Below are positions 49,318 through 57,829 of a stretch of 64,000 nt of DNA, in pieces (position 1 is the stretch's first letter; each line of letters starts with the position of its first letter). A model generated the notes under the pieces. It ran no database searches. It was given only the letters and a program-made list of their open reading frames with translations, and was not told where the DNA came from. The position numbers and the translations under genes were made by a program. Source of the DNA: Verrucomicrobiota bacterium (GTDB lineage Bacteria; Verrucomicrobiota; Verrucomicrobiia; Limisphaerales; UBA1319); NCBI GenBank assembly GCA_022711435.1, contig JAKLFB010000001.1, forward strand, positions 248,001 to 312,000, given 5' to 3'.

Positions 49318-49452
49318 GCAGAAGTCCTGTTGATGGATACGACCATCGGTGCTGGCAGATGACCAGCGCGCGCATCATCGACGCACCCCCGGATTTAGCA
49401 AGCATTTTATTGATTGCTTCAATCGATCTTGATTAGAAGGAACTGGCCGTTG

Positions 49453-49467
49453 CCGGCCGTTGGCCGG
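49453..49467 (-). terminator. Short hairpin after the NUDIX gene
   Basis: CCGGCC-GTT-GGCCGG is a perfect 6-bp stem immediately after the stop of the NUDIX gene. Downstream on that strand is only a loose pyrimidine stretch. It is weak as a terminator but well placed, ahead of the giant gene's own promoter region. Confidence 0.4.
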
Positions 49468-49468
49468 A

Positions 49469-49978
49469 TCAAGGTTTTGGCAGCGCGAGATACTTTTGCC
49501 AGATCCGGCAAAAGCTGCGGGCGAAGTCCTCGGGCCGATCGGCGGTCCAGCGATCGACATGGTCCGGATGGAACCATCCGCCGCCAGTCAGTTCGAGGGG
49601 ATGGAGATGGAAGGGCCCGTCGTGGGTGGCGCGGTAGACCCAGATGAACTCGTGGCCGGTTTCGGGGCTGGCTTCGAGGGTGAACAGCGGTTCGGGAGCC
49701 GAGCCCAGGACGATGCCGAGCTCCTCGTGGGTCTCGCGGCGGACGGCATCGTCGTAGGATTCGCCCGCGCTGAGATGGCCGGCCGCAGAGGAGTCCCATG
49801 CCCCCGGGTAGGTGTCCTTCCGGAAGGAACGTTGCTGGAGGAACAGATCGCCCCGGGAATTGAAGAGGAGGAGATGGGCAGACCGGTGCTTGAGACCGCG
49901 CCGGTGGACCTCGGCTCGCGGGAGGCATCCGATGACCTCGTTGCGGTCGTTGACTACGTCGAAGAGCTCGTCGTTCAT
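49469..49978 (-). CDS. NUDIX hydrolase, YfcD/isopentenyl-diphosphate isomerase-like subgroup
   Basis: A 169-residue NUDIX enzyme. The catalytic Nudix box GHLSAGESYDDAVRRETHEELGI (about residues 67-89) follows the G-x5-E-x7-R-E-x2-E-E-x-G pattern. The N-terminal DVVNDRNEVIGCLPRAEVHRRG and HRSAHLLLFNSRGDLFLQQR place it with the YfcD-like group that resembles IPP isomerase. The substrate is unknown, probably a nucleotide-linked or pyrophosphate compound. The start overlaps the stop of ksgA (ATGA), so it is translated with it. Confidence 0.88.
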   Translation of the reverse strand: MNDELFDVVNDRNEVIGCLPRAEVHRRGLKHRSAHLLLFNSRGDLFLQQRSFRKDTYPGAWDSSAAGHLSAGESYDDAVRRETHEELGIVLGSAPEPLFTLEASPETGHEFIWVYRATHDGPFHLHPLELTGGGWFHPDHVDRWTADRPEDFARSFCRIWQKYLALPKP

Positions 49979-50802
49979 GGGCTGGCCAGCATTTCGGCTA
50001 GACGGACGAATTCCGGCAAGGAGATTTCCTCGGCGCGGACCTGGGGATGGAGCCCCATCTGGCCGAAGAGAGCGGTGAGGCGATCCTCGGGCCAATCGCC
50101 GCGGAGGAGCTTGAGGGCGGTTTTTCGCCGTTGGGAGAAGGCGCGCCGGACGATCCGCACAAAAAGCGGGATGAGATTCGCTGCAACAAGAGGGGGGGTC
50201 CGAAGCTGCAGGGTGACGCAGCCCGAGTCGACTCGCGGGGGCGGGTAGAAGCAGGAGGCCGGAATTTTGAAGAAGGCGGCGGGCAGGAAGCGCATCTGGA
50301 GGAGGAGCGTGAGCAGGCCGTAATCGGGCTGGCCGGCGGCGGCGAGCAGGCGCTGGAGCACCTCCCACTGGAGCGTGACCACGAGGCGCTCGGGGGGCTG
50401 GGGGCTCAGGGCGAACTGGACAAGCAAAGGCGAGGCGACCGAGAACGGCAGGTTGGCAACGATCTTCCAGCCCGTCCAGTCGCGAGGGTTCTCCTTGAGC
50501 CATTCGAGGGCGTCCACATGGCGGAGGACCAGATTGGGCGCGCCGGCGAACCGCTCGGCCAGCAGGCGATGGAGACGGAGGTCCTTCTCGAGAGCCCAGA
50601 CATGCCCTGCCTCGGAGATCAGCAGCTCGGTCAGCGGCCCGAGCCCGGGCCCGATCTCGAGCACGCGGTTGCTGGGAGACAGCTCGGCGGCAGCCACGAT
50701 GCGCCGAAGCTGGTTGCCGTCGTGGAGGAAGTTCTGGCCGAGCGATCGCGTGAGCGGGATCGGGGTGGACCGGAGGATCCGTTTGATTTCTCCCAGGGTC
50801 AT
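49975..50802 (-). CDS. ksgA: Ribosomal RNA small subunit methyltransferase A (KsgA/RsmA)
   Basis: The enzyme dimethylates two adjacent adenines near the 3' end of 16S rRNA. Its 275 residues show the SAM-binding motif VLEIGPGLGPLTELLI (residues about 47-62), LEKD as motif II, HVDALEW, and the catalytic NLPF (IVANLPFSVASPL). I chose ATG 50802, which gives a normal N-terminus and TRSLGQNFLHD; the frame stays open further upstream only because it reads through the dispersed repeat. The gene is coupled to the NUDIX gene downstream. Confidence 0.95.
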   Translation of the reverse strand: MTLGEIKRILRSTPIPLTRSLGQNFLHDGNQLRRIVAAAELSPSNRVLEIGPGLGPLTELLISEAGHVWALEKDLRLHRLLAERFAGAPNLVLRHVDALEWLKENPRDWTGWKIVANLPFSVASPLLVQFALSPQPPERLVVTLQWEVLQRLLAAAGQPDYGLLTLLLQMRFLPAAFFKIPASCFYPPPRVDSGCVTLQLRTPPLVAANLIPLFVRIVRRAFSQRRKTALKLLRGDWPEDRLTALFGQMGLHPQVRAEEISLPEFVRLAEMLASP

Positions 50803-50820
50803 AGAATGACTTCCCGAGCC

Positions 50821-50932
50821 AAGGTTCGGGTCTTGCACCCATGAACCGTGGAAAGCCTCCTCTCCCTGCCCTCTCCCCCGCGGTGCGCGGGGGAGAGGGT
50901 GGCCGAAGGCCGGGAGAGGGGGAGGCTCATGG
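50821..50932 (-). repeat. Dispersed palindromic repeat, copy B, upstream of ksgA
   Basis: This copy lies in the 143-base gap between the aminotransferase and ksgA, inverted relative to copy A at 4071-4192. Both share CCCTCTCCCGGCCTT, the CGCGGGGGAG hairpin arm and flanking bases to GAACCTT. Read in the ksgA frame it would encode the same peptide, PPLPAFGHPLPR, that forms the tail of hycI. Confidence 0.8.
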
Positions 50933-50945
50933 AAAATGCGTGAAG

Positions 50946-52322
50946 TCAGCGCCGGGTTCGATGAATCCGTGGCAGGATTGCGGCCAGGGCGGCCACGGAA
51001 TCCGCAAGCTGGCCCCGCGTGATGGTGAGCGGAGGAGTCCAGCTGACCACATTCGAGCCAGCTCCTTCGGGCAGGAGGATGTAGCCCGATTCGAGCATTT
51101 GCTGGATCAACGCGAGGGTTTCGGCTGTGGCGGGGGATCTGCCGGCATGGACGAGCTCGAGGCCGGCCATGAGGCCGAGGCCGCGCGCCTCGAGCCGCAG
51201 GCGTCCGGGCGCCGGGATCTGCTCGAGCGCATCGAGGAGGAAGCGGCCCTGCTGCCGGCTTTTCGACACCAGGTCGCGGTCGCGGATCTCGCGGATCTGG
51301 GCCAGGGCCATCGCGCAGCCCACCGGGTGGCCGAGAAAGGTGCTCGTATGAATGGCCTCGCCTTCGGACGGCGGCCATGCGGCGTCCATTAGATCGGCGC
51401 GTCCCACGCAGGCCGATAGCGGAAATCCGCCGGTCATCGCCTTCCCCAGGCAAACCAGGTCGGGGATCACCCCGGAATGCTCCGCCGCGAACCATCGGCC
51501 CGTCCGCCCGAAACCGGTGTAAACCTCGTCCAGGACCAACAACGCGCTGTGGCGGGTGGCCAGCTCGCGAAGGAGCGGAAGGAACTCGACGGGGGGGACG
51601 CGGATGCCGCCGCGGCCCTGGACGGGCTCGACGAGAATGGCGCCGATGTCGCGGCGGCGGAACGCGCCGCGGGCGAGGGCCTCGATTCGTTGAAGATCCT
51701 CCGCTCGTTCCGGATAGGGCAGGAAGACGCCGAAGCCGCCCAGCTGCGGCAGGAAAGGTTTCCGGAACAGGTCGCGATGGGTGACATTCAACGTGCCATA
51801 GCCGAGGCCGTGGTAGCCGCCGGCAAAGGCGAGGACGCCGCGCCGGCCCGTGGCCATCATGGCCGTCTTCAGGGCGGCTTCGACGGCTTCGAAGCCCGAG
51901 TTGCCGAACAAGGTCTTGCCCTGGAGCGATCTACCGCAGCCGCCGACGCCAGGAGGCTGTCGATCGCGCCCGGTCCGCCTGTCCGGCTCGGGCGCGGACC
52001 ATCGTTCGAACGTGATCCGGCTCAGCTCGCGCGCGAGGCTGGCCTTGAGCGCGTGGGGGTGGACGTCGCCCATCGCGTGCAGCAGCATGCGCATCTGGCG
52101 ATGAGCGGCGGCCACAACCCGCGGATTGGCATGGCCGGCTGCAGCCACGCCAAACGCCGCCGTCAGGTCCAGATACGAGCGGCCCTCGAGATCCCAAATG
52201 CGGCAGCCGCGCGCCCGCCGCCAGACGATGGGCGCGGGTCCTTCGGGAGGGACGAAGGTGACGGTGCGGCATTCGAACTGCCGCAGCAGCGCCAGGACAT
52301 CGGCGGAGGCATCGGGTTTCAT
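50946..52322 (-). CDS. Class III PLP-dependent aminotransferase
   Basis: This 458-residue fold-type I enzyme transfers amino groups from omega-amines or amino acids. The cofactor-binding stretches are LVLDEVYTGFGRTGRWFA (Asp for the pyridine nitrogen) and LGKAMTGGFPLSACVG (the Schiff-base Lys). GNSGFEAVEAALK and HTSTFLGHPVGCA are also typical. Just before the GNSG motif there is an unusual Arg/Pro/Gly-rich insert of about 20 residues (WSAPEPDRRTGRDRQPPG). The substrate cannot be read from sequence. It starts 10 bases after the SNF2 gene. An open frame upstream of ATG 52322 overlaps that gene. Confidence 0.87.
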   Translation of the reverse strand: MKPDASADVLALLRQFECRTVTFVPPEGPAPIVWRRARGCRIWDLEGRSYLDLTAAFGVAAAGHANPRVVAAAHRQMRMLLHAMGDVHPHALKASLARELSRITFERWSAPEPDRRTGRDRQPPGVGGCGRSLQGKTLFGNSGFEAVEAALKTAMMATGRRGVLAFAGGYHGLGYGTLNVTHRDLFRKPFLPQLGGFGVFLPYPERAEDLQRIEALARGAFRRRDIGAILVEPVQGRGGIRVPPVEFLPLLRELATRHSALLVLDEVYTGFGRTGRWFAAEHSGVIPDLVCLGKAMTGGFPLSACVGRADLMDAAWPPSEGEAIHTSTFLGHPVGCAMALAQIREIRDRDLVSKSRQQGRFLLDALEQIPAPGRLRLEARGLGLMAGLELVHAGRSPATAETLALIQQMLESGYILLPEGAGSNVVSWTPPLTITRGQLADSVAALAAILPRIHRTRR

Positions 52323-52332
52323 CAGGGCCGGA

Positions 52333-55300
52333 TCAGGCGAGGAGTTGCTGGATGTCATCCCAGTCGAGCGCTGCGTCGAAGCCGGTTTCGGCTCCCAGCA
52401 TGGCCTGGCTGACATGGCGCTTGCGCCGCTGGAGATCGAGGACCTTTTCCTCGATCGTGTCGCGGACGATGAGCTTGTAGATATTGACGACGCGCTGCTG
52501 GCCGATACGGTGGGCGCGATCGGCGGCCTGGTCCTCGACCGCTGGGTTCCACCAGGGATCGTAGTGGATCACCGTGTCGGCGCCGGTGAGATTGAGCCCG
52601 AGGCCGCCGGCCTTGAGGCTGATGAGGAACACCGGGATCGCCGGATCGCTCTGGAAGCGGTCCACCTCGTCGAGCCGATGCCGGGTTTGACCGTCGAGGT
52701 AGCAGAACGGAATGCGGTCCGCGTCGAGCCGCTGGCGGATCAAGGCGAGCATCTGGACAAACTGGCTGAACACAAGGACGCGGTGGCCGCCGTCGATCGA
52801 TTCCTCGAGCCGCTGGGCGAACAGGTCGAGCTTGGCGGATTCCGCCTCGGGCTCGGGCGTCTCCGGGTTGAGCAGGCGGGGATCGCAGCAGGCCTGGCGC
52901 AGGCGGAGCAGGGCGTTGAGCATGATGACTCGGCTTCGAGCCAGGCCGCGGGCACGGACGGCTCCGAAGATCTCGCCGCGTGCGGCCTCGAGCAACTGCC
53001 GGTAGATGCCGGCCTGGCCGGGCGTCAGCGCGCACGTGAGCACCTGCTCGATCCGGGGGGGAAGCTCGGGGGCGACGGCCCGTTTGGTCCGGCGCAGGAC
53101 GAATGGGCGCAGCCGCCGCGACAATCGCGCCTGGGCCTTCTCGTCGCGCTGCTGAAGGATCGGGCTCTCGTATCGCTCCTTGAACTCGCGGGCGGATCCC
53201 AGGTAGCCCGGCATGAGGAAATCGAAGATCGACCATAGATCGGCGACGGAGTTCTCGAGCGGGGTGCCGGTCAGCACGAGCCGATACGGCGCGCGGAGCG
53301 ACTTGACCGCCCGAGCAATCTGGGTCTGGCGATTCTTGATCTGCTGGGCTTCGTCGAGGATCACGGCGGCGAACTCGCGGCCCGAATACAGCGGCTGGTC
53401 GAGCCGGAGCAAGGCGTAGCTGGTGACCAGGAGATCGGCGGCAGGCGCCCGATCGAGACGCTCGGCACGGCGGGCGCCCTCGATGGCGAGGACATCGAGA
53501 TTGGGGGTGAACCGGGCCGCCTCGCGCTGCCAGTTCTCCACCAGGCTCGACGGGCAGACCACCAGGAATGGACGGCGATCCTCCGGCGGGCGCGCGCGAT
53601 GGATCAGCTCGATGAGGCCAAGGGCCTGCACCGTTTTTCCCAAACCCATCTCGTCCGCCAGCAGGCCGCTGAAGCCGTTGCGCCACAGGCGCAGCAGCCA
53701 CTCGATGCCCTGCCGTTGATAGGGGCGCAGGGCGCTCTGGAGAGGCTCGGGCCAGACCAAGGACGCAGGGGCCGGCGATTGCGCGAGCGGGCAGGGGATC
53801 GATTGGCCGGGGAACAGGTGCTGGAGGGTGGCGTCGAGATAGCCGGCCTGGCGGCGATCAAGCCGGTAAACCCCCGACTGCTGCTGCGGCGCTGCATCGT
53901 GCAGAAACTCGTGCCATTCCTCGAGCGCGGCCGTGTCCAGCAGCAGGACTTTGTCCGATCCGGCCCGGCGCCGATGGCCGCGCCCGGACAACAGCAGGCT
54001 TTGAACCTCCGAAGCGGCGAGGCGGCCGCCGCTGCCCCCTTTGAATTCGATCCGCAGGTCCAGCCAGTTCGTCCCGCTGCCCGCAAACTCGATTTGGGGC
54101 TCGACCCGCTTGCACTGCTGATGAACCGATTGTTCAAGCCGCTCCTCCATCGATACCACCCATTCGCGCTCGAGGCGCGGATATTCCCGGGCGAGAAAAT
54201 CGAACACCGAATCCTGGCCGGCAAGGCCGAGGCGCCCGTGGGCATCAGGCGGGCTGAAGCCGGCGCGAAGGAGGCGGCCGAGCGCGGCGGATTCGGACCC
54301 CGGATCGCGGGCAAAGTAGCGCAGGGGCGAGTCCGGATCGGGCAGCCAGGCATCCTCGGTCTTGGGCATGCCGCCGACGGCTCGTCGATGCGTGCCATAC
54401 AGGACGAAAAGCGCGGCATCGAGCTCCGTCAGCCCCCCGCGCACGCTCAGCTCGAACCGCGGAGGGGCGTCGATCAGCTCGAAATCGTTGAGCGTGAAAT
54501 TGGCGGCCACCCGGCCGCCGGCGAGCCATCGTGGCCATTCATGCTCGAGCCAGCGGGGCACCTCGCTGCGCGGGATCTGCCAGCCGCTGTCCGGCGGGCG
54601 GGCGGCCGGCAAAGGCGCGTCGAACGGCTGGAAAGCAGCCTCGGAAAACAGCCATGGACGATCGCCCGGGATGAAGGATCTCGCGGCTGCAGGCAGGCTC
54701 AGGTCGATGGCGCCGTCCGGCCGCAAATGCGCCGCCAGTCCCGGTCGAGCGGGCTCGGCCAAAACGCGGACGGGTGTCCGGCGGGCGATGGTGATGCGCG
54801 GGTGATCGATCAAGGAGGGCAACAGCGCGGCAAACTGTTCGAGGCCGAGCTGCAGAAGGCCGGGAGTGGTGCCTCCGGCCAGCTTCTCCAGGGCGTCCAG
54901 CAGGATGATGTCCGGACCGGCCAGAGAGCAGGGTGCGGAGCCAACCCACGCATCCAGCAGCTTCCGGCTGGCGGAGCTCTCCCCCTCGATGCCGAGCGTG
55001 ATTCGTCCTCGCGCCAGGGCCGGCTCGAGGTTGGGCGGCAACACCACATGGATTTGAAGGGGCACACCCGCTGCGGGGTCCGGTGCGCGCGCCAGCCGGC
55101 GGCCGGGCGGGGCAGCGGCCGGCAGGCCGTTCGGATGGCCGGATGGCGGAGCAGGGGAACGGGGCGGTGGCGAGGGGATCGATCGGGTTGCCGCGCCAGG
55201 CGTTGCGGCATCCGCCGGCGCCCCGCCCGCCGAGGCGCGGCCGAGAAAATGGAGCCCGACCGCAACCGAGTGTGCGCAGATCTTCCCCCAGCGCTTCGAG

Positions 55301-55518
55301 TCGCGGCAAGGGCAGAGGTTGTCGATGTCGACGCTGCTGCGGATGACGAGCCCGGCTCGATAAGCCGCGGGCCCGTCGCGGACGCGGCCTTCGAGCGTCG
55401 GCGGATCCCATCGGGACTCCTCGACGCGGCCCGCCCCGGCCAGGCTGCGAGCCCGTTTCATGGCTTCCCACCCGGCGACTTGGGCCAGGAACGATTCGCT
55501 AAGCTCCGGGAGACTCAT
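52333..55518 (-). CDS. SNF2-family helicase with N-terminal SWIM zinc finger
   Basis: A 1061-residue Swi2/Snf2 ATPase of the bacterial RapA/HepA-like branch. The SWIM finger is near residues 62-85 (NLCPCRDSKRWGKICAHSV, C-x-C...C-x-H). A long linker domain follows to about 590, then the ATPase: DEMGLGKTVQAL (Walker A), LDEAQQIKN (Walker B), LTGTPLEN, VFSQFVQML, HYDPWWNPAVEDQAADRAHR. It probably remodels nucleoprotein or helps RNA polymerase recycling. ATG 55518 gives MSLPELSESFL; longer frames would run through the neighbouring tRNA gene and are rejected. The tRNA-Gln lies 28 bases upstream on the same strand. Confidence 0.92.
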   Translation of the reverse strand: MSLPELSESFLAQVAGWEAMKRARSLAGAGRVEESRWDPPTLEGRVRDGPAAYRAGLVIRSSVDIDNLCPCRDSKRWGKICAHSVAVGLHFLGRASAGGAPADAATPGAATRSIPSPPPRSPAPPSGHPNGLPAAAPPGRRLARAPDPAAGVPLQIHVVLPPNLEPALARGRITLGIEGESSASRKLLDAWVGSAPCSLAGPDIILLDALEKLAGGTTPGLLQLGLEQFAALLPSLIDHPRITIARRTPVRVLAEPARPGLAAHLRPDGAIDLSLPAAARSFIPGDRPWLFSEAAFQPFDAPLPAARPPDSGWQIPRSEVPRWLEHEWPRWLAGGRVAANFTLNDFELIDAPPRFELSVRGGLTELDAALFVLYGTHRRAVGGMPKTEDAWLPDPDSPLRYFARDPGSESAALGRLLRAGFSPPDAHGRLGLAGQDSVFDFLAREYPRLEREWVVSMEERLEQSVHQQCKRVEPQIEFAGSGTNWLDLRIEFKGGSGGRLAASEVQSLLLSGRGHRRRAGSDKVLLLDTAALEEWHEFLHDAAPQQQSGVYRLDRRQAGYLDATLQHLFPGQSIPCPLAQSPAPASLVWPEPLQSALRPYQRQGIEWLLRLWRNGFSGLLADEMGLGKTVQALGLIELIHRARPPEDRRPFLVVCPSSLVENWQREAARFTPNLDVLAIEGARRAERLDRAPAADLLVTSYALLRLDQPLYSGREFAAVILDEAQQIKNRQTQIARAVKSLRAPYRLVLTGTPLENSVADLWSIFDFLMPGYLGSAREFKERYESPILQQRDEKAQARLSRRLRPFVLRRTKRAVAPELPPRIEQVLTCALTPGQAGIYRQLLEAARGEIFGAVRARGLARSRVIMLNALLRLRQACCDPRLLNPETPEPEAESAKLDLFAQRLEESIDGGHRVLVFSQFVQMLALIRQRLDADRIPFCYLDGQTRHRLDEVDRFQSDPAIPVFLISLKAGGLGLNLTGADTVIHYDPWWNPAVEDQAADRAHRIGQQRVVNIYKLIVRDTIEEKVLDLQRRKRHVSQAMLGAETGFDAALDWDDIQQLLA

Positions 55519-55545
55519 GCCAGGATCGGCGGGCGCGAGCACGAT

Positions 55546-55619
55546 TGGCTGTCCGACTTGGATTCGAACCAAGACTATAGCCTCCAAAGGGCTGTGTGCT
55601 ACCATTACACCATCGGACA
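55546..55619 (-). tRNA. tRNA-Gln (anticodon TTG)
   Basis: A 74-base cloverleaf on the minus strand. The acceptor stem is TGTCCGA/TCGGACA, the T-arm contains GGTTCGAATCC, and the anticodon loop CTTTGGA gives anticodon TTG (codon CAA). The 3' CCA is encoded in the gene. One pair at the top of the anticodon stem is mismatched (C-A). Confidence 0.93.
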
Positions 55620-55751
55620 ACGCCGCAAAGACTGTAACGGCCCGCGGCAGACGGCGCAAAGAAAATCTCAATTCGCCGCGCTTGCCCTGCCCGTTCGATT
55701 CGGTATGATGCTCAGCCGCATCAGCATGACTGATCACAACCAATCGCACCC

Positions 55752-56516
55752 ATGACACCCATCGCAATCATGCCGTGCCTCGACATGAAGGACGGCCGCG
55801 TCGTCAAAGGCATCCATTTCACCGATCTCCGCCAGGCCGGCAACCCCGTCGAGCACGCCAAGTTCTATCAGGAGGAGGGTGCCGACGAGCTCGCGATGCT
55901 CGATATCGCCGCCACGGTCGAGAACCGCAAGACGCGGATCGAGTGGGTCCGCAACGTGGCCGCCGCCATCCGCATTCCCTTGACCGTCGGCGGCGGCATC
56001 GGATCGCTGGAGAATATCCAGGCCGTTCTCGATGCGGGCGCGCGCAAGGTCTCGATGAACAGCGCCGCCGTGCAGCGCCCCGACCTGGTCCGCGAAGCCG
56101 CCGAACGTTTCGGGCCCGATCGAATCACGGTGGCGATCGATGGGCGCCGCAATCCAGCCATGGCTTCCGGCTTCGAGGTGGTGGTCGCCGGCGGGACTCG
56201 GCCGGCCGGTAAGGACGCTGTGGACTGGGCGCGCGCCTGCGAGCAGCTCGGCGCCGGCACGCTCCTGCCCACCAGCATGGATGGCGACGGCACCCGGGCC
56301 GGCTACGACATCGCTTTCACCCGCGCAATCGCGGAGGCCGTTCGCCTGCCCGTGGTCGCCTCCGGCGGCGCAGGCACGCTCGAGCACTTCTACCAGGCCG
56401 CCACCGAGGGCAAAGCCCAGATCCTCCTCGCCGCGTCCGTGTTCCACTTCCGCACGCTCCGCATCCGCGAGGTCAAGGAATACCTCCGGCGCAAGGGCTT
56501 GACTGTCATCGCCTAG
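55752..56516 (+). CDS. hisF: Imidazole glycerol phosphate synthase subunit HisF (cyclase)
   Basis: The 254-residue TIM barrel joins PRFAR with ammonia from HisH to make imidazole glycerol phosphate and AICAR, linking histidine and purine synthesis. The two catalytic Asp motifs are seen in IMPCLDMKDGRVVKG and LLPTSMDGDGTRAGYD. The phosphate-binding GGGI (TVGGGIGSLENI) and ASGGAGT are intact. The gene stands alone: hisH and other his genes are not in the window. It is divergent from tRNA-Gln, with a 132-base gap. Confidence 0.96.
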   Translation: MTPIAIMPCLDMKDGRVVKGIHFTDLRQAGNPVEHAKFYQEEGADELAMLDIAATVENRKTRIEWVRNVAAAIRIPLTVGGGIGSLENIQAVLDAGARKVSMNSAAVQRPDLVREAAERFGPDRITVAIDGRRNPAMASGFEVVVAGGTRPAGKDAVDWARACEQLGAGTLLPTSMDGDGTRAGYDIAFTRAIAEAVRLPVVASGGAGTLEHFYQAATEGKAQILLAASVFHFRTLRIREVKEYLRRKGLTVIA

Positions 56517-56587
56517 ATGGCCTGGATCCGCATGGCCAGGAGCCGGTCGGTCCTTTCGATCCAAACGGTTGGCCGCCATTGGCGCTC

Positions 56588-57829
56588 ATGAATCCGCGGC
56601 TTGTCATCGGGCCGGGATCTCCCGCCTCGCGCGAGATTTGCCTTGCGCCCGGCATCAGCCGCATCGGCCGAAATGCGGACAACGATCTGGCCATCGCCGA
56701 TCCTTCCGTCTCGCGCTATCACTGCGAAATCACGATCGAACCCACCGGCTGCAAGGTGCGCGACCTGGATTCGTCCAACGGGACGTTCCTCGATGGTCTG
56801 CCGATCCGGGACGCGCGTCTCGAGCATGGACAGCGCTTGCGGCTGGGCTCGGTGGACTGCCTGTTCCTTCTGCATGAATCGGCGCCTCCGGCCCCGGCCC
56901 CCGCCCAGATCCCCCTGCCTCCGCCGATCGCCATGCCTCTCGATCCGGCGCCGTCCGCACCGGGCATGTGCGAGTTCCATCCCGGTGAAATGGCGGACTG
57001 GATCTGCCCCCAGTGCGGATACGAACTGTGCGGGGCGTGCGTCGAACCTCCCCGGGCGGGCCGCTCGATTCATCCGACCTGCCTCCGCTGCCAGTCGATT
57101 TGCCGCCGCACCCGGCCATCCGCACTGCCGCCTGGCGCCGCCCAGGGCTCCTTCTGGCAGGACGTCGCCGGGTCCTTTGCATACCCGCTGCAGAAACAGG
57201 GTGCGGTGTTCCTGTTCAGCGGGGCCCTCTTCCTGAGCGTGATCGGCGCCGCCGGGTATCTGGCCTCCTATGCCTCCCTGCTGGGGCTGCTGGCCCTGTT
57301 GATCCTGGCCATCTTCAATTTCGGCTTCCTGTTCGCTTACATGAAAAGCGTGATCGCCGTCTCGAGCAACGGGGACGACACGCTGCCCGGCTGGCCCGAA
57401 ATCACCGATTTCTGGGGGGACCTTGGCGGCCCGTTCCTCCAGTTCCTCGTCCTCCACATCCTCTTCCTCGGCCCCGGCGTCGTCCTCATCCGCCACGATT
57501 ATGCCATCGCCGGCTGGACGGTCGCCGGGATCGGCATGTTTCTTCTGCCCATGGGCTTTCTGGCCGTTGCGCTCACGGACAGCCTGGCTGGATTGAATCC
57601 AGTCGCCATCGTCTCCTGGATTTTCCGGGTGCCCGGGCCTTACCTGGTCGCCAGCCTCTTTTTTCTTGCGATGTATGGGCTCCGCTATGGCTGCGAATGG
57701 ATCATCCCGCAAATCCCCGTCCCTTTTCTGCCTGGTCTCCTGTTCAATTTCATCTTGCTCTACGGACTCACCGTCCAGATGCGAGTATTGGGCCGCATGT
57801 ATTATCGGTATCGCCACCGCTTTGTATGA
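56588..57829 (+). CDS. FHA-domain / zinc-finger / multi-pass membrane protein
   Basis: A 413-residue protein with three parts. Residues about 22-98 are an FHA phosphothreonine-binding domain (GISRIGRNADNDLAIADPSVSRYHCEI, then DLDSSNGTFLDG). Residues about 125-170 form a B-box-like zinc site (CEFHPGEMADWICPQCGYELCGAC, CLRCQSIC). From about 195 on there are about six membrane helices of the DUF4013/YIP1-like type (FLFSGALFLSVIGAAGYLA, LLALLILAIFNFGFLFAY). The role is unknown; FHA suggests Ser/Thr kinase signalling. It may start at ATG 56588 or 56579. The stop overlaps the next gene's start (ATGA). Confidence 0.82.
   Translation: MNPRLVIGPGSPASREICLAPGISRIGRNADNDLAIADPSVSRYHCEITIEPTGCKVRDLDSSNGTFLDGLPIRDARLEHGQRLRLGSVDCLFLLHESAPPAPAPAQIPLPPPIAMPLDPAPSAPGMCEFHPGEMADWICPQCGYELCGACVEPPRAGRSIHPTCLRCQSICRRTRPSALPPGAAQGSFWQDVAGSFAYPLQKQGAVFLFSGALFLSVIGAAGYLASYASLLGLLALLILAIFNFGFLFAYMKSVIAVSSNGDDTLPGWPEITDFWGDLGGPFLQFLVLHILFLGPGVVLIRHDYAIAGWTVAGIGMFLLPMGFLAVALTDSLAGLNPVAIVSWIFRVPGPYLVASLFFLAMYGLRYGCEWIIPQIPVPFLPGLLFNFILLYGLTVQMRVLGRMYYRYRHRFV

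Noticed and set aside
50803..51495. An N-terminal extension of KsgA upstream of ATG 50802
   Set aside because: The extended frame reads through the dispersed repeat and then antisense-shadow sequence of the aminotransferase gene. The family N-terminus begins at 50802.
55519..55767. An N-terminal extension of the SNF2 protein
   Set aside because: It would be translated through the tRNA-Gln gene; ATG 55518 lies just after the tRNA and gives a plausible start.
57013..57825. An N-terminal extension of the 777-residue protein by 271 codons
   Set aside because: It overlaps the FHA/membrane gene completely and shows only Arg/Pro-rich sequence. ATG 57826 gives a signal peptide and an ATGA junction.
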